From Candidatus Latescibacterota bacterium (GTDB lineage: Bacteria; Latescibacterota; UBA2968; UBA8231), in contig JADZBP010000159.1 in the NCBI GenBank assembly GCA_020852055.1, positions 1-55,447 on the forward strand: a stretch of DNA of 55,447 nucleotides. Direction: 5' to 3'. The notes beneath the pieces were generated by a model. That model ran no database searches, was not told the DNA's origin, and saw nothing but the letters and a program-made list of their open reading frames with translations. A program made the translations under genes and the position numbers. Shown in pieces: positions 41,109-51,188 of this stretch. Each line of letters starts with the position of its first letter. The stretch's first letter is position 1.

Positions 41109-44100
41109 GGGCGAGGGTGAAACCCGGCGGGATGGTGGCAGCTTCCCCGGCCACGGCCGTGACGGCATCGGCCAGGTCGAGATCCCAGCGCATATCGTTA
41201 TCCACCGACACGGCGCCCACTTCGTAGATCTGCTGGAAGCCTCCCACCGGACTGAGCCGGCCGGCGCGCACCTGGTAGTGGCCGGCGGGCAGGCTCAGGG
41301 CATAGTTGCGCAGCCCGCGTTCGGTGGTCTGGGCGATACGGCCCGTCTTTTCATCCACCCATTGCAACACCAACTCGTCGGCGGGCATGCCGGGTTCATC
41401 TGCAATCAACCCGCGCACCTGGTAGTCCGGGGCGGCGGGCAGCACCAACTCGCGCTGCTGGTCCCCCGCCAGCGAGATCGCGCCCAGCATCCGCCCCAGT
41501 CCTTTTCCATAGGCGGGCAGGACCAGCAAGTCGTACTGGCCAGGGGTGGTCTCCAGTTGATACCCGCCCCGCGCATCGGTGAGGGCGGCCGCAACCAGGC
41601 CCTCGTTGCAGTAGAGCCAGGCCGTGGCATAGGGTTCGGTGAGCCGCAGCAGGGGACGGGAGAAGGGCTGGCCGAGGACGACCAGCGCCCCGGCGACCGG
41701 CGCGCCCTGCGCGTCCACCACCCGGCCCTGCAGCCGGGCGCCGGCCGGCCGCTGGAGGATCAGGGTGTCGGGCGCCGGCACCGCCGCCGTGCCCAGGGCC
41801 CAGAAGCACCGGTGCTCCTCGGCCCCCGTCAACTGGTAGGTACCCGGCTGGAGCGGGAGTGAAAAGCTGCCGTCCGCTCGGGTGCGCCCCGAACCCGACC
41901 CTTCCCCTGCCAGATCCAGGGCCTGCACCTCCAGTCGGCCCAGCCCAACGCCCTGCGCGTCCACCACCCGGCCCTCGATGCCTTCACCGCGCGCCACGGC
42001 AAAGTCGGCGACGCCGTCTCCGGACAGCGCGAGCATACCCAGACGCTGGAAACGGCTGCGGCCCAGATCCTGCCCGGAAAACACCACCTCGCAGGACCCT
42101 GCGGGCACAAGCGCGGTATAGGTGCCGTCGTCGGCCAGGGGGGCCTCGATGGGCGGATACGCACCCAGGGGGAGAAAGCGGAGGCCGGCGTTGGAGAAGG
42201 AAGGCGCCGAGCCGTCCTCCACCTGGCCCTTGAGGACCACCCCGCGCCGGGCGACGATCTGGATTGTGGTGTCTGCGGTCACAGCCAGGGGGCGTAACGG
42301 GCTGAGATAGGGGGAGGGCAACTGGGTGGCAAGCAGGGTATACAGTCCGGGCAGAGGATACAGCACCACCCTGCCCGATCGGTCCGGAGTCTGCAAGTCG
42401 GCGACCTGCCCGCTGTATCCCCGCAGCACCACCAGGCCCCCGCCGATCCCCTTTCCTACCTCGTCCACCACCGCGGCACTGAGGTGCACCCCGCCCGCCA
42501 GGGAAATAGCCAGGGTCTGCGGACCCTCCACGCGCACCCCCTCCAGCAGACGCCGCGGGAGTGGCGGGGGCGACATGACCACCAGATCGTAGACCCCCCG
42601 CGCCAGCATCAGGGTATAGGTGCCGTCCGCGGTAAGGGTGAGACCCAGAGTGGAGCCGTCCTCCTGAGTGGCGCCGAGGAAGGTGTTCATCAGCGGCTGC
42701 CCCTGCACATCGCGGAGGGTCCCGGAAACCGGAAAAGCCTCGGGCAGGACCAGGGTGGAGTAGGTGCTGTCGGTCAGCTCGATCAGAACTATCTGCTGCG
42801 GCACGGGGCGGTGTGGCACCGAGGTCAGGGTGACCCGGTAGAGTCCGGGCGGCAGCTCGAAGCGGAAGCGGCCTTCCTGATCCGTGTAGTCCGAGTGGGC
42901 CTCCCCGGTGGCCTCCACCGGGTTGACGAAGACGTTGATATCGGCCAGGCCCTGGCCGGCCTGGTCTTCGACCCGCCCCACCCAGGGCACCGGCGAGACG
43001 AGGTCGAACTCGATCGGGCGGCGCTCGGTCAGCGAGGTGTCGTCGAAAACCTCCAGGGTCAGCCCGATCCGGTGGTTGCCCGCGACGCCGGGCCTGAGGC
43101 GGAAGCTGGGGAATCCGGTCCGGTCCCGCGAGGGTTCCGAAAAGGCATTGGGACCCAGCGGATCGAAACGCACCTCCGGCCTGAGCACCTGCACCAGGGA
43201 ATCCTCGGCGGACAACACCGCGCGCAACACCCCGGTCCGCAGCCCGCCCCGGTTGACCAGCCGGATCAACACCTCCACTGTTTCGCCGCTGGTGAAGACG
43301 CCGTTGTCGTCCTCGTCCACCAGCCGCACCGACGCCACCTCCAGGCGCGGCGGCTCCACCTGCACCCGGGCCAGGGCCAGCCCGGCTTCGCGGCGCAGGT
43401 CTTCGAGATACACCGGGTGGCTGCCCTCGCCAAACCGGGAACTGGGGTTGGTATCGGGCGTGAAGGCGCGGAAATCTTGCCCGTCGAAGGGATCGGTGGC
43501 ATCCCCCAGGTTGCCGGCATGGGCCTGGCGGTACGGCTCGTCGTGCGCCCAGAAATCGAGGTTATCCCCACCCGCCTGGGGATCGGGCACCCTGCCCTGT
43601 GGATAACCCGCATCCTGCCAGCGGCCGTCGGCGCAGACCAGGTCCAGCTGGCCCATAGAGAGGTGCCAGAGCAACACCCCTTCCCCGGGGATGTTGCGGT
43701 CGTAATAACAACCCGCGCGCGTGCGGTGCTCCAGCAACAGGTCCTCGTGGTCCCCCACGGGAATCCGGTAGATCTCTCCCCTCTTCCCCACCTCCGACAG
43801 TTGCAGTTCTTCGCGGGTGCTGGTGATCTCGGCAAGGCTGGCCCAGCCCAACTGCAGCCGGCTCCAGGCGCAGAAACTGTTCGGCCCGTCGTTGCCTTTC
43901 CAGCCCGCCGCGCCCCAGCCCATCAGGCACCACGCCCCCACCCCAGCGCGGTCCTCCTCCGGGCCGGCGCCGGGCCTGCGCAGGAAGGCCGTGTCGTACA
44001 GATCCGGCAAACCCAGCACATGCCCGTACTCGTGGCAGATGGCCCCGGCGGTTTCGGCGAAAAACCGGCCCTGCTGGATGGTGCCCTGAGCGGCAAGGAC

Positions 44101-44733
44101 CTGCACCGCCTGCCCGCCGGCCCCGCGGTCGGCGGTAGTCAGCGGATCGCCAAACCCCAGCGAGGCAATACCCGTTGCTTCGGAGAGCAGGAACCTTGCA
44201 GGTATGCGCTCCAATACCACCAACACTGCATCCACCACCCCGTCGTCGTCGCCGGAGTCGGGCACCCCGTCCGGGCCGTCGTTGTCGAACTGCGCCAGGT
44301 CGAGATCCTGGTCGGCCTGGGCCAGGATCTCCTGGGCGAAGAGCCCGAAGCGGCCCGGCTCGGAGGGATCACTGGCCAGATAGGCCGAGGCTGGTTGCGC
44401 CGATTCGTACACCCGTGGGCCCACCTGCCCGCGCACCCGCAACTTGCCCAAGGACATGGTGTCGTAGAAATGCGCCATGCTGCCTGGCAGGTCAGGGTCG
44501 AGCAGATCCCCGGCCCACGCTGGCACCGGGTCGGCGGGGTCCCCCTTGAAACGGGCGAAGAGCACCAGGGCCTGGCGGGTGCCGGTGGTGTTGATCTGCG
44601 CGATGCGGGCCGGCTTGGCGGCTACCTCGGCGGCAGGGATGTTTTCGTCGGTGGCCTTGCTGCCGGCGCAGAGGAAGCCCTCAGCCAGGGCCGGGACTAC
44701 CCATGCGAGCAGGTTGAGAAACAGCCAGGGCAT
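40849..44733 (-). CDS. Secreted M6-family metalloprotease with carboxypeptidase-regulatory-like repeats and sorting domain
   Basis: About 1294 residues from ATG 44733; a TTG at 44766 is also possible but overlaps the hicA promoter. A signal peptide (WLFLNLLAWVVPALA) precedes an immune-inhibitor-A-like catalytic domain with the zinc motif ICHEYGHVLGLPDLYD near residue 240. About six carboxypeptidase-regulatory-like beta domains follow (VEDQAGQGLADINVFVNP, VVDAQGVGLGRLEVQALD and VVDAQGAPVAGALVVLGQ). The C-terminus is the same [17 protein letters not shown] sorting domain seen at 35104, suggesting secretion and anchoring through a type IX-like route. No secretion-machinery genes are in the window. 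Confidence 0.87.
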   Translation of the reverse strand: MPWLFLNLLAWVVPALAEGFLCAGSKATDENIPAAEVAAKPARIAQINTTGTRQALVLFARFKGDPADPVPAWAGDLLDPDLPGSMAHFYDTMSLGKLRVRGQVGPRVYESAQPASAYLASDPSEPGRFGLFAQEILAQADQDLDLAQFDNDGPDGVPDSGDDDGVVDAVLVVLERIPARFLLSEATGIASLGFGDPLTTADRGAGGQAVQVLAAQGTIQQGRFFAETAGAICHEYGHVLGLPDLYDTAFLRRPGAGPEEDRAGVGAWCLMGWGAAGWKGNDGPNSFCAWSRLQLGWASLAEITSTREELQLSEVGKRGEIYRIPVGDHEDLLLEHRTRAGCYYDRNIPGEGVLLWHLSMGQLDLVCADGRWQDAGYPQGRVPDPQAGGDNLDFWAHDEPYRQAHAGNLGDATDPFDGQDFRAFTPDTNPSSRFGEGSHPVYLEDLRREAGLALARVQVEPPRLEVASVRLVDEDDNGVFTSGETVEVLIRLVNRGGLRTGVLRAVLSAEDSLVQVLRPEVRFDPLGPNAFSEPSRDRTGFPSFRLRPGVAGNHRIGLTLEVFDDTSLTERRPIEFDLVSPVPWVGRVEDQAGQGLADINVFVNPVEATGEAHSDYTDQEGRFRFELPPGLYRVTLTSVPHRPVPQQIVLIELTDSTYSTLVLPEAFPVSGTLRDVQGQPLMNTFLGATQEDGSTLGLTLTADGTYTLMLARGVYDLVVMSPPPLPRRLLEGVRVEGPQTLAISLAGGVHLSAAVVDEVGKGIGGGLVVLRGYSGQVADLQTPDRSGRVVLYPLPGLYTLLATQLPSPYLSPLRPLAVTADTTIQIVARRGVVLKGQVEDGSAPSFSNAGLRFLPLGAYPPIEAPLADDGTYTALVPAGSCEVVFSGQDLGRSRFQRLGMLALSGDGVADFAVARGEGIEGRVVDAQGVGLGRLEVQALDLAGEGSGSGRTRADGSFSLPLQPGTYQLTGAEEHRCFWALGTAAVPAPDTLILQRPAGARLQGRVVDAQGAPVAGALVVLGQPFSRPLLRLTEPYATAWLYCNEGLVAAALTDARGGYQLETTPGQYDLLVLPAYGKGLGRMLGAISLAGDQQRELVLPAAPDYQVRGLIADEPGMPADELVLQWVDEKTGRIAQTTERGLRNYALSLPAGHYQVRAGRLSPVGGFQQIYEVGAVSVDNDMRWDLDLADAVTAVAGEAATIPPGFTLAPNYPNPFNPTTTIRFSLPRAGEAELSIYNLLGQRVATLVHGLQKAGPQVLQWNGRDEAGRELASGVYLYRLRAGGQVQTRRLLLLR

Positions 44734-44759
44734 CGGCGTCTTGTCTTCTCCCAGGGCCG

Positions 44760-44788
44760 TTGACAATGATATCTCTTAGTGCTATCAT
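44760..44788 (+). promoter_or_regulatory. Strong sigma70-type promoter for hicAB
   Basis: TTGACA and TATCAT are separated by exactly 17 bases. The predicted transcription start, about seven bases on, coincides with the hicA ATG at 44795, so the message may be leaderless; no ribosome site precedes that ATG. Confidence 0.7.
44766..44788. promoter_or_regulatory. Candidate HicB operator (inverted repeat between -35 and -10)
   Basis: ATGATA (44766-44771) and TATCAT (44783-44788) form a perfect 6-bp inverted repeat with an 11-base spacer; the right arm is the -10 box. A bound HicAB complex would block RNA polymerase. The site also covers the start of the divergent M6 protease gene. Confidence 0.5.
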
Positions 44789-44794
44789 GTACAC

Positions 44795-45049
44795 ATGAAC
44801 AGGCACCACCGCAAAACCCTTGAGCTGATATTTGCCCAGCCAACCTCGGGCTCCATCCGGTGGCGAGAAGCAGAGGCGCTGCTGAGATCGCTGGGCGCCA
44901 CCCTCAGCGAGCGTGCCGGATCGAGAGTCGCCGTGCTCCTCAACAACCGGGTCGCCGTCTTTCATCGCCCACACCCGAACCCGGACATGGACAAGAACGC
45001 GGTACGGGATCTGCGCCGGTTCCTGGAAAATGCAGGAGTTATGCCATGA
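44795..45049 (+). CDS. hicA: HicA-type mRNA interferase toxin
   Basis: An 84-residue double-stranded-RNA-binding-like toxin: KTLELIFAQPTSGSIRWREA, then LLRSLGATLSERAGSRVAVL and HRPHPNPDMDKNAVRDLRRF. In HicA the active His lies in this fold; here the usual G-S-H turn reads G-S-R, so activity may differ. It is followed by hicB, with start and stop codons overlapping (ATGA). Confidence 0.85.
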   Translation: MNRHHRKTLELIFAQPTSGSIRWREAEALLRSLGATLSERAGSRVAVLLNNRVAVFHRPHPNPDMDKNAVRDLRRFLENAGVMP

Positions 45050-45375
45050 TCGAATACAAGGGGTATACTGGGACCTTCGAGTTCGACCCGGAAGGTGACA
45101 CCTTCCACGGAACAGTGATCAACACCAGCGACATCATCACCTTTTATGGTTCGTCGATAGCCGAATTGCGCCGGGAAATGCGCCGCTCCGTGGACGAGTA
45201 CCTGGCCTTTTGCCAAGAGCAAGGGCGGTTGCCGGAAAAACCCTTTTCCGGTAAGCTGGTCCTCCGCACCAGTCCCGACCTACACCGCCGGATCGCCTCC
45301 CAGGCCGCCCGCCGGCGCCTCAGCACGAATGCCTACCTACAGGAAGTGCTGGAAAAAGCCGTCGCAGACCAGTGA
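45046..45375 (+). CDS. hicB: HicB-type antitoxin
   Basis: A 109-residue protein: a partial RNase-H-like HicB fold (YTGTFEFDPEGDTFHGTVIN, SIAELRREMRRSVDEYLAFC) and a C-terminal ribbon-helix-helix-type DNA-binding end (RTSPDLHRRIASQAARRRLS). It would neutralise HicA and repress the operon, probably at the inverted repeat at 44766-44788. The longer upstream frame is inside hicA and is not used. Confidence 0.87.
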   Translation: MIEYKGYTGTFEFDPEGDTFHGTVINTSDIITFYGSSIAELRREMRRSVDEYLAFCQEQGRLPEKPFSGKLVLRTSPDLHRRIASQAARRRLSTNAYLQEVLEKAVADQ

Positions 45376-45431
45376 TGCTCCAACCCTGCTGAATCCCCCT
45401 GCAACTTCCCGTACCGACCGCCCCTGCCGGC

Positions 45432-46340
45432 TCAGTACCCCGCCGGCGCCCGCCGCCGTGTCAGTGAGCCTTCCTGGGTGAGGGCGTAGACAATGATGTT
45501 CACCGCCAATTGGGATTGGGCGCTGTCCTCGTACTGCTCGATCCGGCCCACCGGCCTGGGCGGCATGTAGAACTCCACCCCGGCCAGCCGGCCGCTGACG
45601 AAGAGCCCGAGCATACGATCCTGGCGCTGCCGGCGCGCCCCGCCGATATCGCCGCTCTGGGAGGAGGTGTCCTCCTTGGTCAGGGCCCGCTCGGTGCGCG
45701 GCACCCCCTTGAGCGGGAAGTACGCGCTGAAGAGCGGGTGGGTCTCGGTCAGGTACTCGGTCCACACGTCCTGGCCCCAGACCAGGTGCCCGTACTTCTC
45801 CAGCCCTTCCCGGTAGGCTTCGAACTGCCCCCCGAAACTCAGGACGAATCCGCCTTCCATCAGGTAGCGGCTGAGGTGCTCCATCTCCGTTTCATTGGGC
45901 AGGCTCAGGGGCAGGACGATGGGCAGATCGAGCAGACGCGGGTCGGTGAAGGTGAGGCTGGGCGCCACGTCGGCCTTGAGCTGGGAGAAACTCTCCATCG
46001 CGTGTACCAGGGCATCCAATTGGCGCAGTTGATCGCCGGTATCGGCGCCGCCCCCGGCCGCGCCGGCCTGGTTGACCCGCATGGACTGGACCTGGCCCAG
46101 ATGCACAAAACCCTGGATGGACTGGGGGTCGGTCGGATTCTCGTAGCGCACCATGGCCTGGAACTGGCCCGAGCGTTCGACCTGGCCGGACAGCGAATCG
46201 AAGGCCGAGTCCGCCGGCCCGCCGGTCGGCGCCGGGGCCGCGCTCTGGAGCTGGTTGGCGACCTGGGGCAGGGAGGCACAGCCGGCCAGGACCAGGCCGA
46301 GGCCGCCGGCCGCCACACGAAGAAGGGAGAGCAGATGCAT
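45432..46340 (-). CDS. DUF4159 domain lipoprotein
   Basis: A 302-residue lipoprotein from ATG 46340, with GGAGG upstream. Its signal peptide ends in a lipobox (LGLVLAGC). The remainder carries DUF4159: FTDPRLLDLPIVLPLSLPNE, LSRYLMEGGFVLSFGG, THPLFSAYFPLKGVP and LAVNIIVYALTQEGSL. The last block parallels TNVVVYALTRPHSL in the ECF sigma fusion at 37985, so the two share this domain. The domain has a GATase-like fold by family knowledge; no activity is known. It converges with hicB. Confidence 0.8.
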   Translation of the reverse strand: MHLLSLLRVAAGGLGLVLAGCASLPQVANQLQSAAPAPTGGPADSAFDSLSGQVERSGQFQAMVRYENPTDPQSIQGFVHLGQVQSMRVNQAGAAGGGADTGDQLRQLDALVHAMESFSQLKADVAPSLTFTDPRLLDLPIVLPLSLPNETEMEHLSRYLMEGGFVLSFGGQFEAYREGLEKYGHLVWGQDVWTEYLTETHPLFSAYFPLKGVPRTERALTKEDTSSQSGDIGGARRQRQDRMLGLFVSGRLAGVEFYMPPRPVGRIEQYEDSAQSQLAVNIIVYALTQEGSLTRRRAPAGY

Positions 46341-46510
46341 GGGCGAGGACCTCCGCAAAGAAGGTGGGTGGATGCCGCTCTTGCCATCAATATAATTTGA
46401 AAGGTGCCCCCGCAGGTTTTTTTCTGCCGTGTTGCCGTCCCTGCACACGCAAGGTATTTTTGCCCCTATCCAGACCATTGCCATCTTCCCCGAGCTGCGG
46501 AGCTACGCCG

Positions 46511-47689
46511 ATGAAAATCCTGGTCGCCAACCTGGGCAGCACCTCCTTCAAGTACAAACTCTTCGACATGCCCGCCGGCAAGGTGCTGGCCAGGGGCGGC
46601 ATGGACCGCATCGGCGGGCAGGGCTCGGTGCACACCTATCAGTTGGGCGAGTCGCCCCAGGTGAAACAGCCCTGCGCCCTGCCCGACCACGCCACTGCCA
46701 TCGACGAGGCCCTCACCCGCCTGGTCGGCTCGGTGCTCGCCTCCTTGGGCGAGTTGGAGGCGGTGGGATTCAAAGCCGTACACGCCCGCGACATCTCCGG
46801 GGTGGTGGCCCTCGACGAGAATGTGATCGGGCGGATGGTGGATTACTATCCCCTGGCCCCGGCCCACAACCCGGCGTACGTGGCGGCCATCCGGCAGTTC
46901 GCCAAGGTCGCCCCGCAGGTGCATCTGGTGGGCTGCTTCGAGAGCGCCTTCCACGGCCAGGTCCCCCTGCGCCGACAGCTCTACGCCGTGCCCTATGCCT
47001 GGTACGAGAAGTACGGGGTGCGGCGCTATGGCTTCCACGGGGCCAGCCACCGCTACGCCGCCGAACACGTGCGCCAGTTGGAGGGAGGCGGCCCGCTCAA
47101 ACACATCAACTGCCACCTGGGTGGCTCCTCCTCGCTGTGTGCGGTGAAGGACGGGATTTCGCAGGGGGCCACCCACGGCCTGAGCCCGCAGAGCGGTCTG
47201 CCGCAGAACAACCGCATCGGTGACCTGGACCCCTATGCCCTGGATCTAGTAATGCGCAACGAGGGCCAGAGCTTCGCCCAAATTCTCGAACAATGCGCCT
47301 CCCAGGGCGGCCTCCTGGGCTTGTGCGGGTACAACGACCTGCGCGATATCGAGGAACACGCCGCCGCCGGCGACACTCGCTGTGCGCTGGCCATCGAGGT
47401 CTTCACCTCCGCCATCCGCGACTACCTGGGGGCCTACGTGGTGGAGCTGGGCGGGCTGGACGTGATCAGCTTCACCGGCGGCATCGGCGAACACTCGGCC
47501 GTGGTGCGCGGCCAGGTGCTGGCCGGCCTCGAGTTCCTGGGGGTGGAACTGGACCCGGCGAAAAACGAGGCGGTGCACGGCGAGGGCAGCCTGCACACCA
47601 CCGCCAGCCGGGTGCATTTACACGTGCTGCGCACCGACGAGGAACTGATCGTGGCGCGGCAGACCTGCGAGTTCCTCCAGGCCGGATGA
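46511..47689 (+). CDS. Divergent acetate/propionate kinase family protein
   Basis: A 392-residue ASKHA-fold kinase paralogous to ackA at 6303. It keeps the fold blocks KILVANLGSTSFKYKLFDM, GVRRYGFHGASHRYAA, NRIGDLDPYA, SFTGGIGEHSAVVRGQVL and TDEELIVARQ. Key positions differ: GHRVVHGG is replaced by GFKAVHARDISG (substrate Arg lost), FDTAFH by FESAFH, and HLGNG by HLGGS. It may use another carboxylate or act as a phospho-sensor. Its stop overlaps the start of the following kinase (ATGA), making an operon with a two-component pair. A TATAAT lies at 46391 without a matching -35. Confidence 0.82.
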   Translation: MKILVANLGSTSFKYKLFDMPAGKVLARGGMDRIGGQGSVHTYQLGESPQVKQPCALPDHATAIDEALTRLVGSVLASLGELEAVGFKAVHARDISGVVALDENVIGRMVDYYPLAPAHNPAYVAAIRQFAKVAPQVHLVGCFESAFHGQVPLRRQLYAVPYAWYEKYGVRRYGFHGASHRYAAEHVRQLEGGGPLKHINCHLGGSSSLCAVKDGISQGATHGLSPQSGLPQNNRIGDLDPYALDLVMRNEGQSFAQILEQCASQGGLLGLCGYNDLRDIEEHAAAGDTRCALAIEVFTSAIRDYLGAYVVELGGLDVISFTGGIGEHSAVVRGQVLAGLEFLGVELDPAKNEAVHGEGSLHTTASRVHLHVLRTDEELIVARQTCEFLQAG

Positions 47690-49538
47690 AGGGCCGCATC
47701 CAGAACCGCTTCCTCGCGGCGCTGCTGGCCGCCGCCACCCTGCCCCTGGCCGGCGTGGGTATCTACAGCATCCACACCCACACCGAGGCCCTGCGCCAGC
47801 TGGCCCTGGCCGCCGCCCGCGAGCGGGTGCAGCTCAAGGTCCGCAAAGTGGACGAGGTCCTGCACGGCATCCGCGACGACCTCTCCTATCTGTCGCGCTC
47901 GCCGGTGCTCTTTGGCCTGCTCGACAGCAGCGCCGCCGGGCCCGCGCGCTGGCAGGAGGAGGTGGGCCGGCACTTTCTGGCCTTTGCCCAGAACAAACCT
48001 CTCTACACCTGCCTGCGCTACCTCGACGAGTCGGGCCGCGAGCTGGTGCGCGCCGAAAACGACGGCCTGCGCCTGTGGCTGGTGCCCCACGACCAGTTGG
48101 CCGACCGCCGGCTCCAGGATTACTACTGGGGCACCGCGCTCTTGCCCTCCGGGGCCTTGCACGTCTCGGGGGCCGACCCCACCGACGGCGACTGCCGCGA
48201 ACCGGTGGTGCGCTACGCCCTGCGGGTGACCGACCGCCACGACCGCCAGCGCGGGGTGCTGGTGGCCGATCTCTTCGCCCGCCAGTTGGTGGAGGCGGCG
48301 CGCCAGACCAGCCTCTCGCCCGAGGAACAGACCTCACTGCTCGACGCCGAGGGCCGGCCCCTCTCCCCCATCGGCGCGCTGCCTCTGAGCGGCCGGGACC
48401 TGGTCGGCATCCGCACCCAGTTGCTGGCCGGCCAGGCCGCGGTGGTGGAACAGGGGGACCAGACCCTCTCGTGGGCAGCCATCTGGCCCGCCGGGGTGCC
48501 CGGCGCCCCGCCCCTGTGGCTGCTGGTGGACATGGCTCCGGGTGAGGCCATCTTCGCCTCGGTGGATCGCTTCTTGCTGGTTTTTGCCGGGGTGGTGGCC
48601 CTGGCGCTGGCCGCGGCCCTGGTCCTGGGCCTCTTGCTGGCCCGCCGCATCGCCGGGCCCCTGGCCCAGTTGCGGGACGGGGCGCGCCGCATCGCCGGGG
48701 GCGCCTTTGTCCACCGCCTGGAGGTGCACACCCACGACGAGATCGAGGAATTGGCCGAGGAGTTCAACCGTATGGGCCAGGCCCTGCAGCAGACCTACCA
48801 GCAGCTCGAGGAACGCGACGCGGCCAAGACCGAGAGGTTGAATCAGATGACCCACCAGCTGATCGAGAGCGAGAAACTGGCCGCCGTCGGCCAGCTGGCT
48901 GCCGGGGTGGCCCACGAGATCAACAACCCGGCCGGGGTGGTGTCGATGTTTGCCCAGCAGCTCCAGGAGCGCCCGGACCTGCCCCCGGCCTGTAGGGAAA
49001 AACTCAAGATCATCGAGCGCCACGCCGAACGCATCGGCCGGGTGACCCGCGGTCTCCTGGACTTTGCCCGCGTCCGCGAGTACCGCCGCGATCCCCTGGA
49101 CCTGTGCCAGACCGTGGATCACAGCCTGGAGGCCTTTGCCCCGCGCCTGGAAGGGGTGGAGGTGGTCAGGCAATACGCCCTCTGCCCGGCCCCGGCGCTG
49201 GGCGACGAGGAGCAATTGCAACAGGTTTTCGGCAACCTGATCCTCAACGCGGTGCAGGCCATGGCGGGCAAAGGCCACCTGTACCTGCAGATCGGGGAAG
49301 AGGCCGGCCTGCTCCGCGTCGCCATCGGCGATTCGGGACCCGGCATCCCCGCCGAACATCTGGAACGGGTCTTCGAGCCCTTCTTCACCACCAAGGAGGT
49401 GGGGCAGGGCACCGGCCTGGGGCTGGCCGTCAGCTACGGCATCATCAAGGCCCACGGCGGGCGGATGAGCGCCGCCAACCAGCCCGGAGGCGGGGCGGTG
49501 TTCAATATCTATCTGCCGCCTAGCGAGAGGAAGGAACC

Positions 49539-49542
<4 letters not shown>
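47686..49542 (+). CDS. Cache-domain sensor histidine kinase
   Basis: A 618-residue membrane kinase. TM1 lies at about 9-29, a double-Cache-type extracellular sensor at about 32-285 (CLRYLDESGRELVRAEND, VRYALRVTDRHDRQRGVLVA), TM2 at 296-319 and HAMP at 320-372. The HisKA box is GQLAAGVAHEINNPAGVVSM (His 410), followed by HATPase motifs INGD-equivalent NLILNAVQAM, GDSGPGIP and FEPFFTTKEVGQGTGLGLA. It overlaps both neighbours by four bases, coupling it to the acetate-kinase-like protein and the NtrC-like regulator. Cache domains often bind small carboxylates or amino acids. Confidence 0.9.
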
Positions 49543-50903
<1,361 letters not shown>

Positions 50904-50912
50904 ACCTTCTGG

Positions 50913-50989
50913 CCCTGGGCTGAAATGGCCCAGGCGCGCCGAACCACCTCGCTCCTGCCCATGCCACGGGTTATTGTGGCCCGCTCCCC
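50913..50989. repeat. Two-hairpin repeat, copy A
   Basis: Block 1 (50914-50933) reads CTGGGCTGAAATGGCCCAG and folds as a CTGGGC/GCCCAG stem. Block 2 (50968-50989) reads GGGTTATTGTGGCCCGCTCC and folds as CGGG/CCCG around TTATTGTGG. The same two blocks occur at 53480-53546. The stem bases differ compensatorily between copies while the loops are conserved. It starts 9 bases after the regulator stop. Together with the promoter at 51075 it fills the 285-base gap. Confidence 0.65.
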
Positions 50990-51074
50990 TTCCCCGGCAA
51001 CTCCCTGCCCAGGACCCGAGCAACCTCTTTTATCGACAGGCTCTTAGCGGTCCATCCCATCCCTGGTCCGGGTA

Positions 51075-51090
51075 TGGTGTGCCTTTTGCT
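51075..51090 (+). promoter_or_regulatory. Sigma54-like promoter for the CRTAC1-like lipoprotein
   Basis: TGGTGT-GCCTT-TTGCT keeps GG and GC with 10 bases between. The GG is exactly 108 bases downstream of block 2 of the repeat, as in the second copy at 53633. Confidence 0.42.
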
Positions 51091-51188
51091 CGTCTGCTGA
51101 TTTTGGACAAAAAAGTGCCCTGCCCGATTTGACTCTTTGGCCGGAGTGATCGGACAGGGCTGATAAACCCCCATGCAGGAGGTTTAAC

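Noticed and set aside
42484..44763. A 759-codon plus-strand frame
   Set aside because: It is antisense to the M6 protease gene, which carries the HEYGH motif and beta-domain repeats.
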